A model generated the notes under the pieces. It had not been told where the DNA came from, did no database searches, and saw nothing but the letters and a program-made list of their open reading frames with translations. The position numbers and the translations under genes are program-made. A DNA stretch of 64,000 nt. Source: JASEHD01 sp964471945. GTDB taxonomy: Bacteria > Bacteroidota > Ignavibacteria > UBA10030 > SZUA-254. The stretch lies in assembly GCA_964471945.1 (NCBI GenBank), contig CAYYIJ010000001.1:73726-137725 (forward strand), in the 5' to 3' direction. Of the stretch, positions 54,565 through 63,928 are shown in pieces; the stretch's first letter is position 1; every line of letters begins with the position of its first letter.

Positions 54565-55185
54565 ATGTGGCGATTATTTTTATGGTTAATGGTGATAGTT
54601 ATATTAGTCTTTGCGGGTTTGTTTCTTTATTCATTCATACAACCACCTGCTGAGGGAAATAATCCTGACGAAAATAGAGCAATAAAAGTTGCTCTCACAA
54701 ATGTCGGGTTGAATGCACCAAACTGGCAAACAATTATCGTGAGTACATCGAGGGAAATCAATGCTCCACGCAATGTAGTTTGGGAAACATGGTCACGTCT
54801 TGAAGATTGGTCACGCTGGGCGCCGCAACTCGTCAAATCGGCTAAATGGCATGGAGTTGATGGCTGGAGGAAGGGTGCTATGTTTGAACAGGTTCTTGAT
54901 TTAGGATTTCCATTAGGCAAAGAAACTTCGATTGAAACAGTTAAAACATGCCTTCCGGGATCAACTCTGAGCTGGTGGAAAAAAACTCGAAATTCTTCTG
55001 TTTCTCGGCTCTGGTTGTTTGAAGATACACCGGGTGGAAAGACTCGGGTTATTTATGTCGATGTAACACATGGTTCTTCAACATGGATGTTTAAACCGCT
55101 CGTTGTGAACAGGTGGGAAGCAAGATTCAGTGGCGCTATAGAGGGACTTGCCTTGCGGTCGTTGCGCGGCGGTAGGTTGTACTAA
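54565..55185 (+). CDS. Membrane-anchored SRPBCC (START-like) protein
   Basis: The 206 residues start with one membrane helix (WLMVIVILVFAGLFLYSFI), with the rest probably outside the cytoplasmic membrane. The soluble part is a START/SRPBCC-type fold: STSREINAPRNVVWETWSRL, EDWSRWAPQLVKSAKW, GMFEQ-like GAMFEQVLDLGFPLG, and a C-terminal helix. The fold holds hydrophobic ligands; no catalytic function can be assigned. The gene stands alone after rluD. Confidence 0.82.
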   Translation: MWRLFLWLMVIVILVFAGLFLYSFIQPPAEGNNPDENRAIKVALTNVGLNAPNWQTIIVSTSREINAPRNVVWETWSRLEDWSRWAPQLVKSAKWHGVDGWRKGAMFEQVLDLGFPLGKETSIETVKTCLPGSTLSWWKKTRNSSVSRLWLFEDTPGGKTRVIYVDVTHGSSTWMFKPLVVNRWEARFSGAIEGLALRSLRGGRLY

Positions 55186-55194
55186 TTTGAAAAT

Positions 55195-55314
55195 ATGGTA
55201 TTTGAAAAAGTTATCACGGTTAAATTTAATTCTTCTGATGTTGTTCGGAGACGACTAATCGGTTTGCAAGCGAGCACAAAAAAAATAACCAGTAGATTTA
55301 GATGGAAGTGCTAA
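55195..55314 (+). CDS. Candidate small open reading frame, 39 aa
   Basis: An ATG-started frame shortly after the SRPBCC stop encodes MVFEKVITVKFNSSDVVRRR and 19 more residues, ending in RFRWKC. The composition (basic, beta-like) is protein-like, but there is no ribosome binding site and no recognised family. It may be a chance frame or a remnant. The rest of 55186-55363 has nothing further. Confidence 0.25.
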   Translation: MVFEKVITVKFNSSDVVRRRLIGLQASTKKITSRFRWKC

Positions 55315-55363
55315 ACTTAATCTGATTATAATATATATACGTCAAATCTGTGAGAAATAATGT

Positions 55364-57667
55364 TTATTTCCAATATTCAAATGTACCTACATACTTCGTT
55401 CTCGGCACCATGTATACCATCCCCCCCCTCACTTCAATCGGATATGCAAGCTTATCAAAAACAATTTCAATCGTTTCTTGCACACATTCTTTCCCGATCG
55501 TTGAAAATTGAATCGGGATTGAAAGCAATGTATCCGGGAAAGAATACCACTCGATTTTCTTTTTAAACTCGCTGGTGCGGAACTGGAACGGTGTTGAAAA
55601 TGCATTCACCGCTTTTCCATCAATTGAATAAGAAATCGAAACAGTAAATGGCCGAAATATTGTGGATAATGTCAGCTCGATATCGTAATGAGTTGTGTCG
55701 CCGAATTGCAGTTTTTGCTCATGGCGTCTCAAATACAGCCACGTCGTATCGAATCCCGCGGCGGGTTGCATTTGTATTTCAGTTTTATTTGCGTTAATCA
55801 TAGTATCCCCACCAGCATGAGTAAACTTCAGATTGTTAAGATACTCAGAGCTTTTTATGGTTATTGATTTTGTTGCTGTGTTCATATTGTACTCTTGCTC
55901 GATGTCGACTGTATTACACCAGAGTTTATTAAATCGGGGAAGAAATAATAGATAAATACCCAGACTGATGAAAAGAATTATAAAAATATTAAATGTCATT
56001 TTTGCTCGCGATGCTGTAATCAACCATCTTAATGCAGGTGTGTCTCTTAAGAGAGAGGTGAGCGCCAGGAGAAAAGGTAGGATGTAAATGCTCATCAGAA
56101 AAACTGCACCGAAGTTCGACATCAATTTCATTGATGCTGTAAGAGGAATGTCGGTACTCATTCGGAAAAGTAACTCACTCCACTCAGAAAATATTAACCG
56201 AATCATCCACCATGGCGATAGTACGATAAAGAATAGTTTCAACAGCGGCTGACGGACAAGCATCGCTAAACTGATAAAAAATAATGCGATACCGGGTTCA
56301 ACTATTAATTTAAAATTTAATATTCCCAACCCAATGAAGAAAACAAGAAGCATGATTACAGCGTGCTTGAAAAGTAGATACGGACATTGTGAAATACGAA
56401 GCTTTTTACTCAAACGAATTGCTATCGAGCCGCCAATAAGAATTGCAATCAAAGCAAAGAGATAGTACAATTCGATTGCTGGTATCCACGGATAGCGGAC
56501 ACCTTTTATCCAACCGATTAAATCGGATGAAAACCATCCACACACAACAATTATGAATGCGAATAGAAATATTTTGCTTCCAGACCAACGAATTCTGGTT
56601 TGCGGGCCTGGAAATTCACGTCTTTTTCTAACTGTAAAAAATGCTGTGATAGTTAACCCAACGACGATAAGAACGAAGCACCATAAACCCCAGCGTGGAA
56701 TAAATATTGGAAATCCCAATACAGTCCAGAGCCAATACCACTCGAGTTCCCGGTTTGGTGTTCCATTGTCGAAACGCTCAATTAATTTGATGATAATATC
56801 ACCAGTACGCTTTAAACCGGCTGGTTCAAAATTTTCAAAATTATCACATGGTGTATGGATCGGGTAACCAACATCACTCACGAAGGCGATGGATGGTACA
56901 CCTTTTTGGAGGAATGATTCGTGATCGGAGCCTATCCCTTGCGGCGCTGAATAATTCAGCGAGAAGAAGTGTGTCGGGTATCGAAGGTTGCGATATCCTA
57001 ATCTGTTAAATTCTTCATAAGTCGCTTTCACCAGCCATTTCGGTGTACTGAGGCCGCTCTGGGCATCAGGAACGATATTTAGAATACCACGTCCACTTGC
57101 CATATCAACCTGAAGCATCAGCACGACACTATCAATGTCGGGGAAGTTAGCGACAAAATGTTTAGAACCAACCAATCCTTGTTCTTCACCACCAAAGCAA
57201 CAAAACACTAATGTTGATTGCATTTGGCGTTTTCCAAAAACACGTGCAGCTTCTATGACAATTGCCGAACCCGAACCATCATCGTTTGTACCCGGTACCT
57301 CAGGTGAAGCAGTGTCGATATGTCCTCCGATTACTATGACGCGTTTGGTTATTCCTCGCTTGATTCCTACCGCAACACCTGTGTTTGTATTCCCTCGTGA
57401 AAAACGATCAACTTTCATGATATATACACTATCGCAGCCGTATTCTCGAAACTTTTCGGCAGCGAAGTGGAGAGATCGTAGTTCTGCCGGTGAACCCATC
57501 GGACGTGGACCAATATCAACACTTAAAAATTTTAAGAGTCGATGTGCGTTCTCTTGCGAAAAATCAGTTTGAGCATTGCCTCCGATAGAAGTAAGTAAGA
57601 TGATGAAGAAAATTTTTCTCAATCTATTAAAGGTTCTTTTCAAAGAAGATGAACAATCGTTGTTCAT
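55364..57667 (-). CDS. M28-family metallopeptidase with C-terminal membrane domain
   Basis: The protein has 767 residues from ATG 57667, chosen over 57751 because GGAGGGAGGG lies directly upstream and a signal sequence (RKIFFIILLTSIGGNAQ) follows. The N-terminal about 300 residues are an M28 peptidase with zinc ligands in VIGGHIDTASPEVPGTNDDG, CCFGGEEQGLVGS, MLQVDMASG and the late histidine in YPIHTPCDNFE. Then come about eight membrane segments (from WYWLWTVLGFPIFI) and a C-terminal beta-rich soluble domain. The layout recalls ER/vacuolar-type M28 peptidases. The catalytic domain should be periplasmic. The 5' end overlaps the upstream hydrolase gene by 41 bp. Confidence 0.9.
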   Translation of the reverse strand: MNNDCSSSLKRTFNRLRKIFFIILLTSIGGNAQTDFSQENAHRLLKFLSVDIGPRPMGSPAELRSLHFAAEKFREYGCDSVYIMKVDRFSRGNTNTGVAVGIKRGITKRVIVIGGHIDTASPEVPGTNDDGSGSAIVIEAARVFGKRQMQSTLVFCCFGGEEQGLVGSKHFVANFPDIDSVVLMLQVDMASGRGILNIVPDAQSGLSTPKWLVKATYEEFNRLGYRNLRYPTHFFSLNYSAPQGIGSDHESFLQKGVPSIAFVSDVGYPIHTPCDNFENFEPAGLKRTGDIIIKLIERFDNGTPNRELEWYWLWTVLGFPIFIPRWGLWCFVLIVVGLTITAFFTVRKRREFPGPQTRIRWSGSKIFLFAFIIVVCGWFSSDLIGWIKGVRYPWIPAIELYYLFALIAILIGGSIAIRLSKKLRISQCPYLLFKHAVIMLLVFFIGLGILNFKLIVEPGIALFFISLAMLVRQPLLKLFFIVLSPWWMIRLIFSEWSELLFRMSTDIPLTASMKLMSNFGAVFLMSIYILPFLLALTSLLRDTPALRWLITASRAKMTFNIFIILFISLGIYLLFLPRFNKLWCNTVDIEQEYNMNTATKSITIKSSEYLNNLKFTHAGGDTMINANKTEIQMQPAAGFDTTWLYLRRHEQKLQFGDTTHYDIELTLSTIFRPFTVSISYSIDGKAVNAFSTPFQFRTSEFKKKIEWYSFPDTLLSIPIQFSTIGKECVQETIEIVFDKLAYPIEVRGGMVYMVPRTKYVGTFEYWK

Positions 57668-58532
57668 ATTCCCTCCCTCCGATATCCCAAGTATTGTTAT
57701 GCGAGGCGCCTTCGATCGGATAAATATCCTTGAGCTGATTAACCCTCTCATAAAGTTGAATTGTATATTGATGCTTTATTAAATGATCGTTTGTTCCATA
57801 AACGAAAAGAATTGGAATATGAATCTTGGAAACAGATTCGAGCGGTGAAACACTACTCGCTTTAAAATTTGCCCGAAGTTCTGCGTGGATGATAACAAGA
57901 TTCCGAAGGTAGTGAAACGGTAGTTTGATAATTCGTTTCTGATAGTCATCAAAAATTGTTCGTAAAGTAGCAAAAGAATTTTCGGCAACGACAGCTGCTA
58001 TTCTTTCATCGATTGCGGCGGCTTGCAAAGCAATAGCTGCTCCCATTGATGTGCCGAAGAGTCCGATTTTTCCAAGTGTTAGATCATCCCTTGTCGCAAG
58101 ATAATTGATAATCTCCACAACATCGTCTTTTTCATAATAACCGTACGTGCAATATTTGCCGCCACTCATACCGTGCCGTCGTGTATCATATAGAAGTATA
58201 TTGTAATGCTTGACGTGAAATAATTTTGCAAAACGCAATCCATCGATTTTGCAGTCACCAACACCGTGGAGGTAAATGAGTGTTCCCTTCGCTGGTTGGT
58301 TGGCTTTTATCAGCCAACACTGAAGATTAATATGATCATTTGTGACAATATTTACTTCTTGAAAGGGTAAATTCAATTCTGCAGGCGTTGTTGGTTTACC
58401 AAGTCGACGATAAAATTCTGCGGTTCGCCTTCGCGGTTGTAATAGAATCGTAGGACCGATTAAGAATAGGATAATAGTTGCTGAGAGTAAAAATATTAAA
58501 AAAGCTATAGCAAGCGCAAATAAGAGAGTCAT
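57627..58532 (-). CDS. Alpha/beta hydrolase (serine aminopeptidase/esterase-like)
   Basis: The 301 residues begin with a membrane helix (LLFALAIAFLIFLLSATIIL) and contain an alpha/beta-hydrolase core: oxyanion LIYLHGVGDCKIDG, nucleophile serine in IGLFGTSMGAAIALQA, acid in FVYGTNDHLIKH and histidine in GASHNNTWDIGG. It resembles the BEM46/YqkD-type membrane-anchored hydrolases of unknown substrate. It is the first gene of a two-gene minus-strand unit with the M28 peptidase. Confidence 0.88.
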   Translation of the reverse strand: MTLLFALAIAFLIFLLSATIILFLIGPTILLQPRRRTAEFYRRLGKPTTPAELNLPFQEVNIVTNDHINLQCWLIKANQPAKGTLIYLHGVGDCKIDGLRFAKLFHVKHYNILLYDTRRHGMSGGKYCTYGYYEKDDVVEIINYLATRDDLTLGKIGLFGTSMGAAIALQAAAIDERIAAVVAENSFATLRTIFDDYQKRIIKLPFHYLRNLVIIHAELRANFKASSVSPLESVSKIHIPILFVYGTNDHLIKHQYTIQLYERVNQLKDIYPIEGASHNNTWDIGGREYEQRLFIFFEKNL

Positions 58533-58689
58533 GCGTTGATTCTTTACTACTATTCTTTAATTGGGTGTATTCATTGTATTATTTTTAATATAGGAAGGGA
58601 ATTTTTTGAAAGCAACAGAACCTTTCAATTAACCAAAAATTTCTTCTTGATTTTACTTTAAAAAATGCCTACTTTTAGATGAATTTATT

Positions 58690-61428
58690 ATGGATAAAAA
58701 TTTTATTTATAGGCATTATTTTATTTACGGGTCTCTTTTTCTATTCTTAATTTTCAACGATTGTTTTTCTCAACAAAAGATAATTATTAGTCCCTCTGTT
58801 GTTGAGGGTGGAACATTAGATTCTAAATATCTATTAAAGGGAGTGAATAACCGACCTAAAATCGGTGTTGTTCTAAGCGGCGGTGGCGCCCGAAGTCTTG
58901 CACAAATCGGTGTTTTGAGGGTTCTTGAACGTTACCAAATTCCAATCGACCTTATCGTTGGCAACAGTCTCGGTAGTGTAGTTGGGGGATTATATTCATC
59001 TGGGTATTCAACCTCTGCGATTGAAAGCATTGCGGTAAACACAAATTGGAGTGAATTACTTTCATTCAGCGAAGAGACTAAGCGGACTGATTTATTTGTC
59101 GAACAAAAACAGCGTTGGGATGTAGGATATTTTTCCATCCGCTTCCAAGGATTAGAGCCAATCATTCCATCTTCGATTTCTGGCGGTCAGCGCATATCGA
59201 ATTATTTTTCATATTTAACGCTGCAAGCTTTATATCATCCTAATCCAAGTTTCGACGATTTGAAAATCCCTTTTCGTGCAACTGCAACAGATTTGATTTC
59301 AGGTAAAAGGGTCATCCTTGATCGGGGTTCGCTTGCTCAGGCGATGCGCGCAAGCGTTTCCGTTCCTTTGCTTTATTCACCCCTTGAAAAAGATTCAATG
59401 TTTATGGTTGACGGCGGCTTGGTATCGAATATACCAGCAGATGTTGCAAGGTCTGCCGGGTGTGATGTTGTTATCGTTGTTAATTCTACCAGCTCGATGC
59501 GTAACATCGAGCAAATGAAAGCACCTTGGGAAATTGCAGATCAGATAATGACAATCATGATGCAAGAATCAAACAAACGGCAGTTAGAACTTGCAGATTT
59601 TGTGATTACACCAATTGGAAGAGAACGCATTGTTTCCGATTTCTCGGGGCTTGATACACTTATTCAAGCCGGGGTGAGTGCAGCAGAAGAAGCAATCCCG
59701 CAAATTATTAATATTATCAAGGATAGGAAAAAAGCTTTTATTTCCTTCTCGGATACAATTTATCAAATAGATGTTCCCAAATTTGATGGAGATACAATTG
59801 ACGAAGAGATTCGGGGTGACATTCTGCGGGATAGTGAAAAAGGGAGCATCTCTATAAGCCAAATAGAAAAGCATCTTAATGCAATTCAATCTTCAGGTAA
59901 TTATGAAAAGGTTTATGCGATATTGAGCGATTCCGTTTGTTCAACTGAACTTGTTTATTATTCGAGATTAAGCACCCCTCTTACTGATATCCATTTTGAG
60001 GGTAATGAAATTATTTCCGACAGCAAAATTCGACGAGTGATTGATGATGCAAAAAGTGACTATCATTCCAATAAAATGGTCAGCAATATCATTGAGAGTG
60101 TTCTCACATTGTATCGAAAAGATGGCTATTCAGTGGCACGGATTGAATCGATCTACGTTGATCGTAAAAATGGTATCCTCAGTTTTGTTATCAACGAAGG
60201 GAAAATTGCTGAAATATTATATGAGGGGAATGAAAAAACACGGGATTATATAATCCGCCGTGAATTCCCGCTCAACGTTGGTGAAATATTTAATATTGAT
60301 GCTGCAATTCGAGGGATTGTTAATATCAAAAGTACTGGATTGTTCGAGTACGTTTTGCTCGATGTAAAGTATCTTAATAAGCAGCCCGTCGTTGTTATCA
60401 AAGTAAATGAAAAAAGTTCTGAATTGATGCGGCTGGGATTTCACGCCGACAACGAACATGGTGTTGTAAGCACAGTAAATATCAGTGATGCTAACTTCCG
60501 AGGTGCATGGGAAGATTTTGGAATCGTGATGAGATACGGTTATCGTGATCATTTTGTCCGGACTGAATATTCCATCAATCGAATTTTCCACACATATTTT
60601 ACATTCATGGCGAAAGGATATTACACTTCGCGAGATATTTTTACTTATTCTTTTGCTTCGTCTCCGGTAGTAGAACGATGGGAGAGAATAGAAGCAGGGA
60701 AATATCGTGAGATAAAATATGGAAGTACATTTTCTTTCGGCAGTCACGTTGCACGCTTGGGTGATGTAACAGGAGAATTGCGTTGGGAAAAGCATCAGAT
60801 TAAAAATCTATCAGGAACTGGTTATTTACCCGAACAATATCGTTTTGTTGGACTAAAGATCCAAAGTATTATTGATACAAAAGATCGTTTTTCATTTCCA
60901 ACAAAAGGTTTGTTTTTTTTATTATCATTCGAATCTGCATCAAAACGTTTGGGGAGTGAAGTTGGTTTTGGTAAAGTACATGTTATCTATGAAAACTATT
61001 TGACGGTTCTTTCCCATCATACTTTGCGGATAAAAGGGATATTTGGTTTCGCTGATCAAACTTTACCTATCGCTGAACAGTTTCATATTGGTGGAATCCA
61101 TTCATTTTTAGGTTTGCGTGAAGATGACAGGAGAGGGAGACAATTAATGGTAGTGAATTCTGAATATAGATTTAGATTTCCATTCAAACTCATATTTGAA
61201 ACATACTTTAAGGTGCGCTATGATCTTGGTATGATTTCGCTTGTTCCCGAAGAAATAAAATTCAGCAAATTCCATCATGGTATCGGCGCTGAAATTGCAA
61301 TAGATACGCCGATAGGACCAGCATCGTTCGCTGCGGGAAAAAGTTTTTATTTCCAACGCGGTCTAGAAAAATCACCTGCGGCAATTGGTCCGCTCCTCCT
61401 TTATTTTTCTATAGGTCCGCGTCTTTAG
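58690..61428 (+). CDS. Patatin-like phospholipase fused to POTRA and Omp85-type beta-barrel
   Basis: The protein has 912 residues. A signal peptide (YFIYGSLFLFLIFNDCFSQ) precedes a patatin domain with oxyanion loop GGGAR (64-68), nucleophile serine 93 in VGNSLGSVVGG and the dyad aspartate in MVDGGLVSN (about 241). POTRA-like modules follow (about 425-580: DIHFEGNEIISDSKIRRVID, EILYEGNEKTRDYIIRREF). The C-terminal barrel has D15 features (IGGIHSFLGLREDDRRGRQL) and ends in YFSIGPRL. This is the layout of type Vd (PlpD-like) autotransporters and of Bacteroidota patatin-BamA fusions. It should be an outer-membrane or surface lipase. Confidence 0.93.
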   Translation: MDKNFIYRHYFIYGSLFLFLIFNDCFSQQKIIISPSVVEGGTLDSKYLLKGVNNRPKIGVVLSGGGARSLAQIGVLRVLERYQIPIDLIVGNSLGSVVGGLYSSGYSTSAIESIAVNTNWSELLSFSEETKRTDLFVEQKQRWDVGYFSIRFQGLEPIIPSSISGGQRISNYFSYLTLQALYHPNPSFDDLKIPFRATATDLISGKRVILDRGSLAQAMRASVSVPLLYSPLEKDSMFMVDGGLVSNIPADVARSAGCDVVIVVNSTSSMRNIEQMKAPWEIADQIMTIMMQESNKRQLELADFVITPIGRERIVSDFSGLDTLIQAGVSAAEEAIPQIINIIKDRKKAFISFSDTIYQIDVPKFDGDTIDEEIRGDILRDSEKGSISISQIEKHLNAIQSSGNYEKVYAILSDSVCSTELVYYSRLSTPLTDIHFEGNEIISDSKIRRVIDDAKSDYHSNKMVSNIIESVLTLYRKDGYSVARIESIYVDRKNGILSFVINEGKIAEILYEGNEKTRDYIIRREFPLNVGEIFNIDAAIRGIVNIKSTGLFEYVLLDVKYLNKQPVVVIKVNEKSSELMRLGFHADNEHGVVSTVNISDANFRGAWEDFGIVMRYGYRDHFVRTEYSINRIFHTYFTFMAKGYYTSRDIFTYSFASSPVVERWERIEAGKYREIKYGSTFSFGSHVARLGDVTGELRWEKHQIKNLSGTGYLPEQYRFVGLKIQSIIDTKDRFSFPTKGLFFLLSFESASKRLGSEVGFGKVHVIYENYLTVLSHHTLRIKGIFGFADQTLPIAEQFHIGGIHSFLGLREDDRRGRQLMVVNSEYRFRFPFKLIFETYFKVRYDLGMISLVPEEIKFSKFHHGIGAEIAIDTPIGPASFAAGKSFYFQRGLEKSPAAIGPLLLYFSIGPRL

Positions 61429-61466
61429 TTTTTGTATCCCCGTGAACGTAAACGTATCTTTATAAT

Positions 61467-61886
61467 ATGCAGTCTGATTTTACGATACTCGAACATCCCG
61501 CCGATCTCGGTATCGAAGCACGTGGTCAATCTCTGTCTGAAGCTTTTCAAAATGCAGCGATTGCACTTATGTCAGTTATTCTTGATCTCTCGATCATTAG
61601 TCCGGATGAAACCCGGGAAATAACTATTCACTCCATAGATAGAGATCAGCTTCTCGTCAAATGGCTTTCCGAAATTCTGTATCTTTACGATGGTCAAAGG
61701 TTTGTAGCGAAAGATTTTCATATTAATACCTTTAGCTCTACACTTCTGCAAGCAAATGTTAGGGGTGAAATATTTTCAGAATCGAAACATCGAACTAATA
61801 TCGATGTGAAAGCAGTTACGTATCATCAATTAGTAGTAAGAGAAGACAAGAAGGGGGGATTAGTACGCGTTTTTTTAGATATTTAA
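61467..61886 (+). CDS. Archease
   Basis: The 139 residues match archease, the small metal-binding activator of the RNA ligase RtcB. Signatures: FTILEHPADLGIEARGQSLS, EAFQNAAIALMSVI, LVKWLSEILYLYDGQRFVA, and the C-terminal VKAVTYHQLVVREDKKGGLV RVFLDI with the terminal aspartate. It stimulates the guanylylation and turnover of RtcB in RNA repair or tRNA splicing. rtcB is not in this window. The gene is 38 bp after the patatin gene. Confidence 0.93.
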   Translation: MQSDFTILEHPADLGIEARGQSLSEAFQNAAIALMSVILDLSIISPDETREITIHSIDRDQLLVKWLSEILYLYDGQRFVAKDFHINTFSSTLLQANVRGEIFSESKHRTNIDVKAVTYHQLVVREDKKGGLVRVFLDI

Positions 61887-61948
61887 TTGATAACATTCAA
61901 GATATATATTATATTATTATTCACAATTAACAATCAACAGGAGAAATT

Positions 61949-62560
61949 ATGCGACCAAACCATATTATTTTAATTGGAGCAGTATTGTTCTCAATTATTT
62001 CACTTACCGGCTGTAGTTCACAAAAAACTGTAACGCGTGTCGATCCGGAAACAACAATCGATCTGAGTGGTGAATGGAATGATACCGATTCACGCCTCGT
62101 AGCAGAGGAGATGATTAAGGATGTTCTTTCGAAAGCTTGGCTCGGTGAATATAAAGGAGAAAAGCAACGAAATCCAACTGTAATCGTCGGGACGGTGAAG
62201 AATCGGACGAGTGAACATATTCAAACGGTAACATTTATAAAAGATTTAGAGCGTGAGCTTATCAATTCTTCGCGTATTGAATTTGTTGCTAACAAAGATG
62301 AACGTGAGGAAATTCGGGAAGAGCGATCCGATCAGCAAGAGAATGCTTCCGAGGAAACTTTAAAGAGATTTCGTCAGGAATCTGGTGCCGATTTTATGCT
62401 TCGAGGTGATATCACCACAATCATCGATCAAGCAGGAGGTGAAAAAGTAAAATACTACCAAGTCAACCTTGAAATGATCAACATAGAATCAAATAAAAAA
62501 GTTTGGATTGGTGATAAGAAGATTAAAAAAGTGGTTTCGCAGAGCGGAACAAAGTTCTAA
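61949..62560 (+). CDS. LpoB-like lipoprotein (penicillin-binding protein activator family)
   Basis: The 203 residues have a lipoprotein signal with lipobox cysteine in FSIISLTGCSSQKT and a C-terminal domain with LpoB-family features: DTDSRLVAEEMIKDVLSKAW, NPTVIVGTVKNRTSEHIQT, ESGADFMLRGDITTIIDQAG and YYQVNLEMINIESNKKVW. In E. coli LpoB activates PBP1b from the outer membrane. Whether this homologue does so is unknown. It sits directly before a COG3014-type lipoprotein gene, a pairing seen elsewhere. A good ribosome binding site (CAGGAG) precedes the ATG. Confidence 0.88.
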   Translation: MRPNHIILIGAVLFSIISLTGCSSQKTVTRVDPETTIDLSGEWNDTDSRLVAEEMIKDVLSKAWLGEYKGEKQRNPTVIVGTVKNRTSEHIQTVTFIKDLERELINSSRIEFVANKDEREEIREERSDQQENASEETLKRFRQESGADFMLRGDITTIIDQAGGEKVKYYQVNLEMINIESNKKVWIGDKKIKKVVSQSGTKF

Positions 62561-62578
62561 CCTTCGCCAAATATCGAG

Positions 62579-63928
62579 ATGCTGATGATCTCTTCCAAAT
62601 TACAATGGAAAGCGCTGTGGTGCATTAACTCGGCGCTTTTATTTATTTTACTTTCATGTGCTGGTTCTGGAGAGTTTTACCGCGGGGTTGAAGAGAATGT
62701 TGCAAAACGAAAATATCTGACAGCGATTAATCAACTCCGTAAAAACAAATCATGGTACGGTGATAAAAATTCTGTTCTCTATAATCTCGATATCGGATTA
62801 TTATTCCACTACGCCGGTGAGTACGATTCAAGCACGAAGTATTTGTTTTCTGCCGAGAGAGAAATCGAAGACCTTTTTACAAAAAGTATTTCAATCGGGG
62901 CATTGTCATTTGTTTTAAATGATAACATAATACCTTATGAAGGTGAGGACTTTGAAAAGGTACTCGTGAATGTTTTCCTAGCATTGAACTATGCAAAAAA
63001 AGGAATGAGCGATGATGCACTTGTCGAAGCACGAAAGGTTGACCTGAAGTTGCGTGAGTATTCACGGAAATATGACGAGAAAAATAGATATAAAGAGGAT
63101 GCATTTATTCGGTATTTGGCTGGAGTGTTATATGAATCGGGAGGAGAAATTAATGATGCATTCATCTCATATCGAAAAGCATACGAGACATATCAAGTTT
63201 ATGCAAAAGAATATAGGACCAACACACCCACTTTTTTGCTTGATGATTTAGTGCGTACTGCAACACTGCTTAGCTTTTCTGAAGAAGCGGAACTGTATCG
63301 GTCTTTGGGAGGAAAACTATTCATTAGTGGAGCTAAACCTGTTGGAAGTGTGATTCTTATTCTATATTCAGGAAAAGGTCCGATCAAGGAAGAAGTTAGG
63401 CCCACAGTCATGGTTCCGGATTCTTTCGGTGTGATACATACATTTCAGATTGCTTTGCCGAAATTTGTTTCTAGGAATCAACAAAACCATAATTATATTA
63501 TAAAATTAGTTTCTAACCACGATACACTGTCTATGCGTTCGGAACTTGCGGAGAATATTACTGCAATCGCTGATAAAGCACTTGATGACCGCCTAACGAT
63601 GATTTATCTGAAAAGTGGAGGTCGTGCTTTGTTAAAATTCTTTGCTGCGGAAAAAATGAAGAAAGAGTTAAAGAAAGGTAGCGATAATATTCTTACGAAT
63701 ATTTTAGGCAGCTTAGCTGTAGATGCAGCTATAGGGGCAACGGAACGAGCCGACCTGCGAACTTGGCGTACTCTACCAGCAGAGATTCAAATCGCACGTT
63801 TCAATGTACACCCCGGTACCTATCAACTTCACGTTATTGAGGGGAGTTCAACCAATCCACATAAAGTAGAAACTGTTCATGTGAAAGCCGGGAAGACTTC
63901 AATTGCTATTGTGAACGATGTCCGCTAA
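62579..63928 (+). CDS. COG3014-like lipoprotein
   Basis: The 449 residues include an N-terminal lipoprotein signal (SALLFILLSCAGSGEF, cysteine about 27), a TPR-like helical region (about 60-230: YNLDIGLLFHYAGEYDSST, FLALNYAKKGMSDDALVEAR, YLAGVLYESGGEINDAFISY) and a C-terminal beta-rich domain (FISGAKPVGSVILILYSGKG ... TYQLHVIEGSS). This matches the uncharacterised COG3014 family, which is often next to lpoB-like genes. It may form an envelope complex with that protein. ATG 62579; an ATG two codons later (62585) is also possible. Confidence 0.8.
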   Translation: MLMISSKLQWKALWCINSALLFILLSCAGSGEFYRGVEENVAKRKYLTAINQLRKNKSWYGDKNSVLYNLDIGLLFHYAGEYDSSTKYLFSAEREIEDLFTKSISIGALSFVLNDNIIPYEGEDFEKVLVNVFLALNYAKKGMSDDALVEARKVDLKLREYSRKYDEKNRYKEDAFIRYLAGVLYESGGEINDAFISYRKAYETYQVYAKEYRTNTPTFLLDDLVRTATLLSFSEEAELYRSLGGKLFISGAKPVGSVILILYSGKGPIKEEVRPTVMVPDSFGVIHTFQIALPKFVSRNQQNHNYIIKLVSNHDTLSMRSELAENITAIADKALDDRLTMIYLKSGGRALLKFFAAEKMKKELKKGSDNILTNILGSLAVDAAIGATERADLRTWRTLPAEIQIARFNVHPGTYQLHVIEGSSTNPHKVETVHVKAGKTSIAIVNDVR

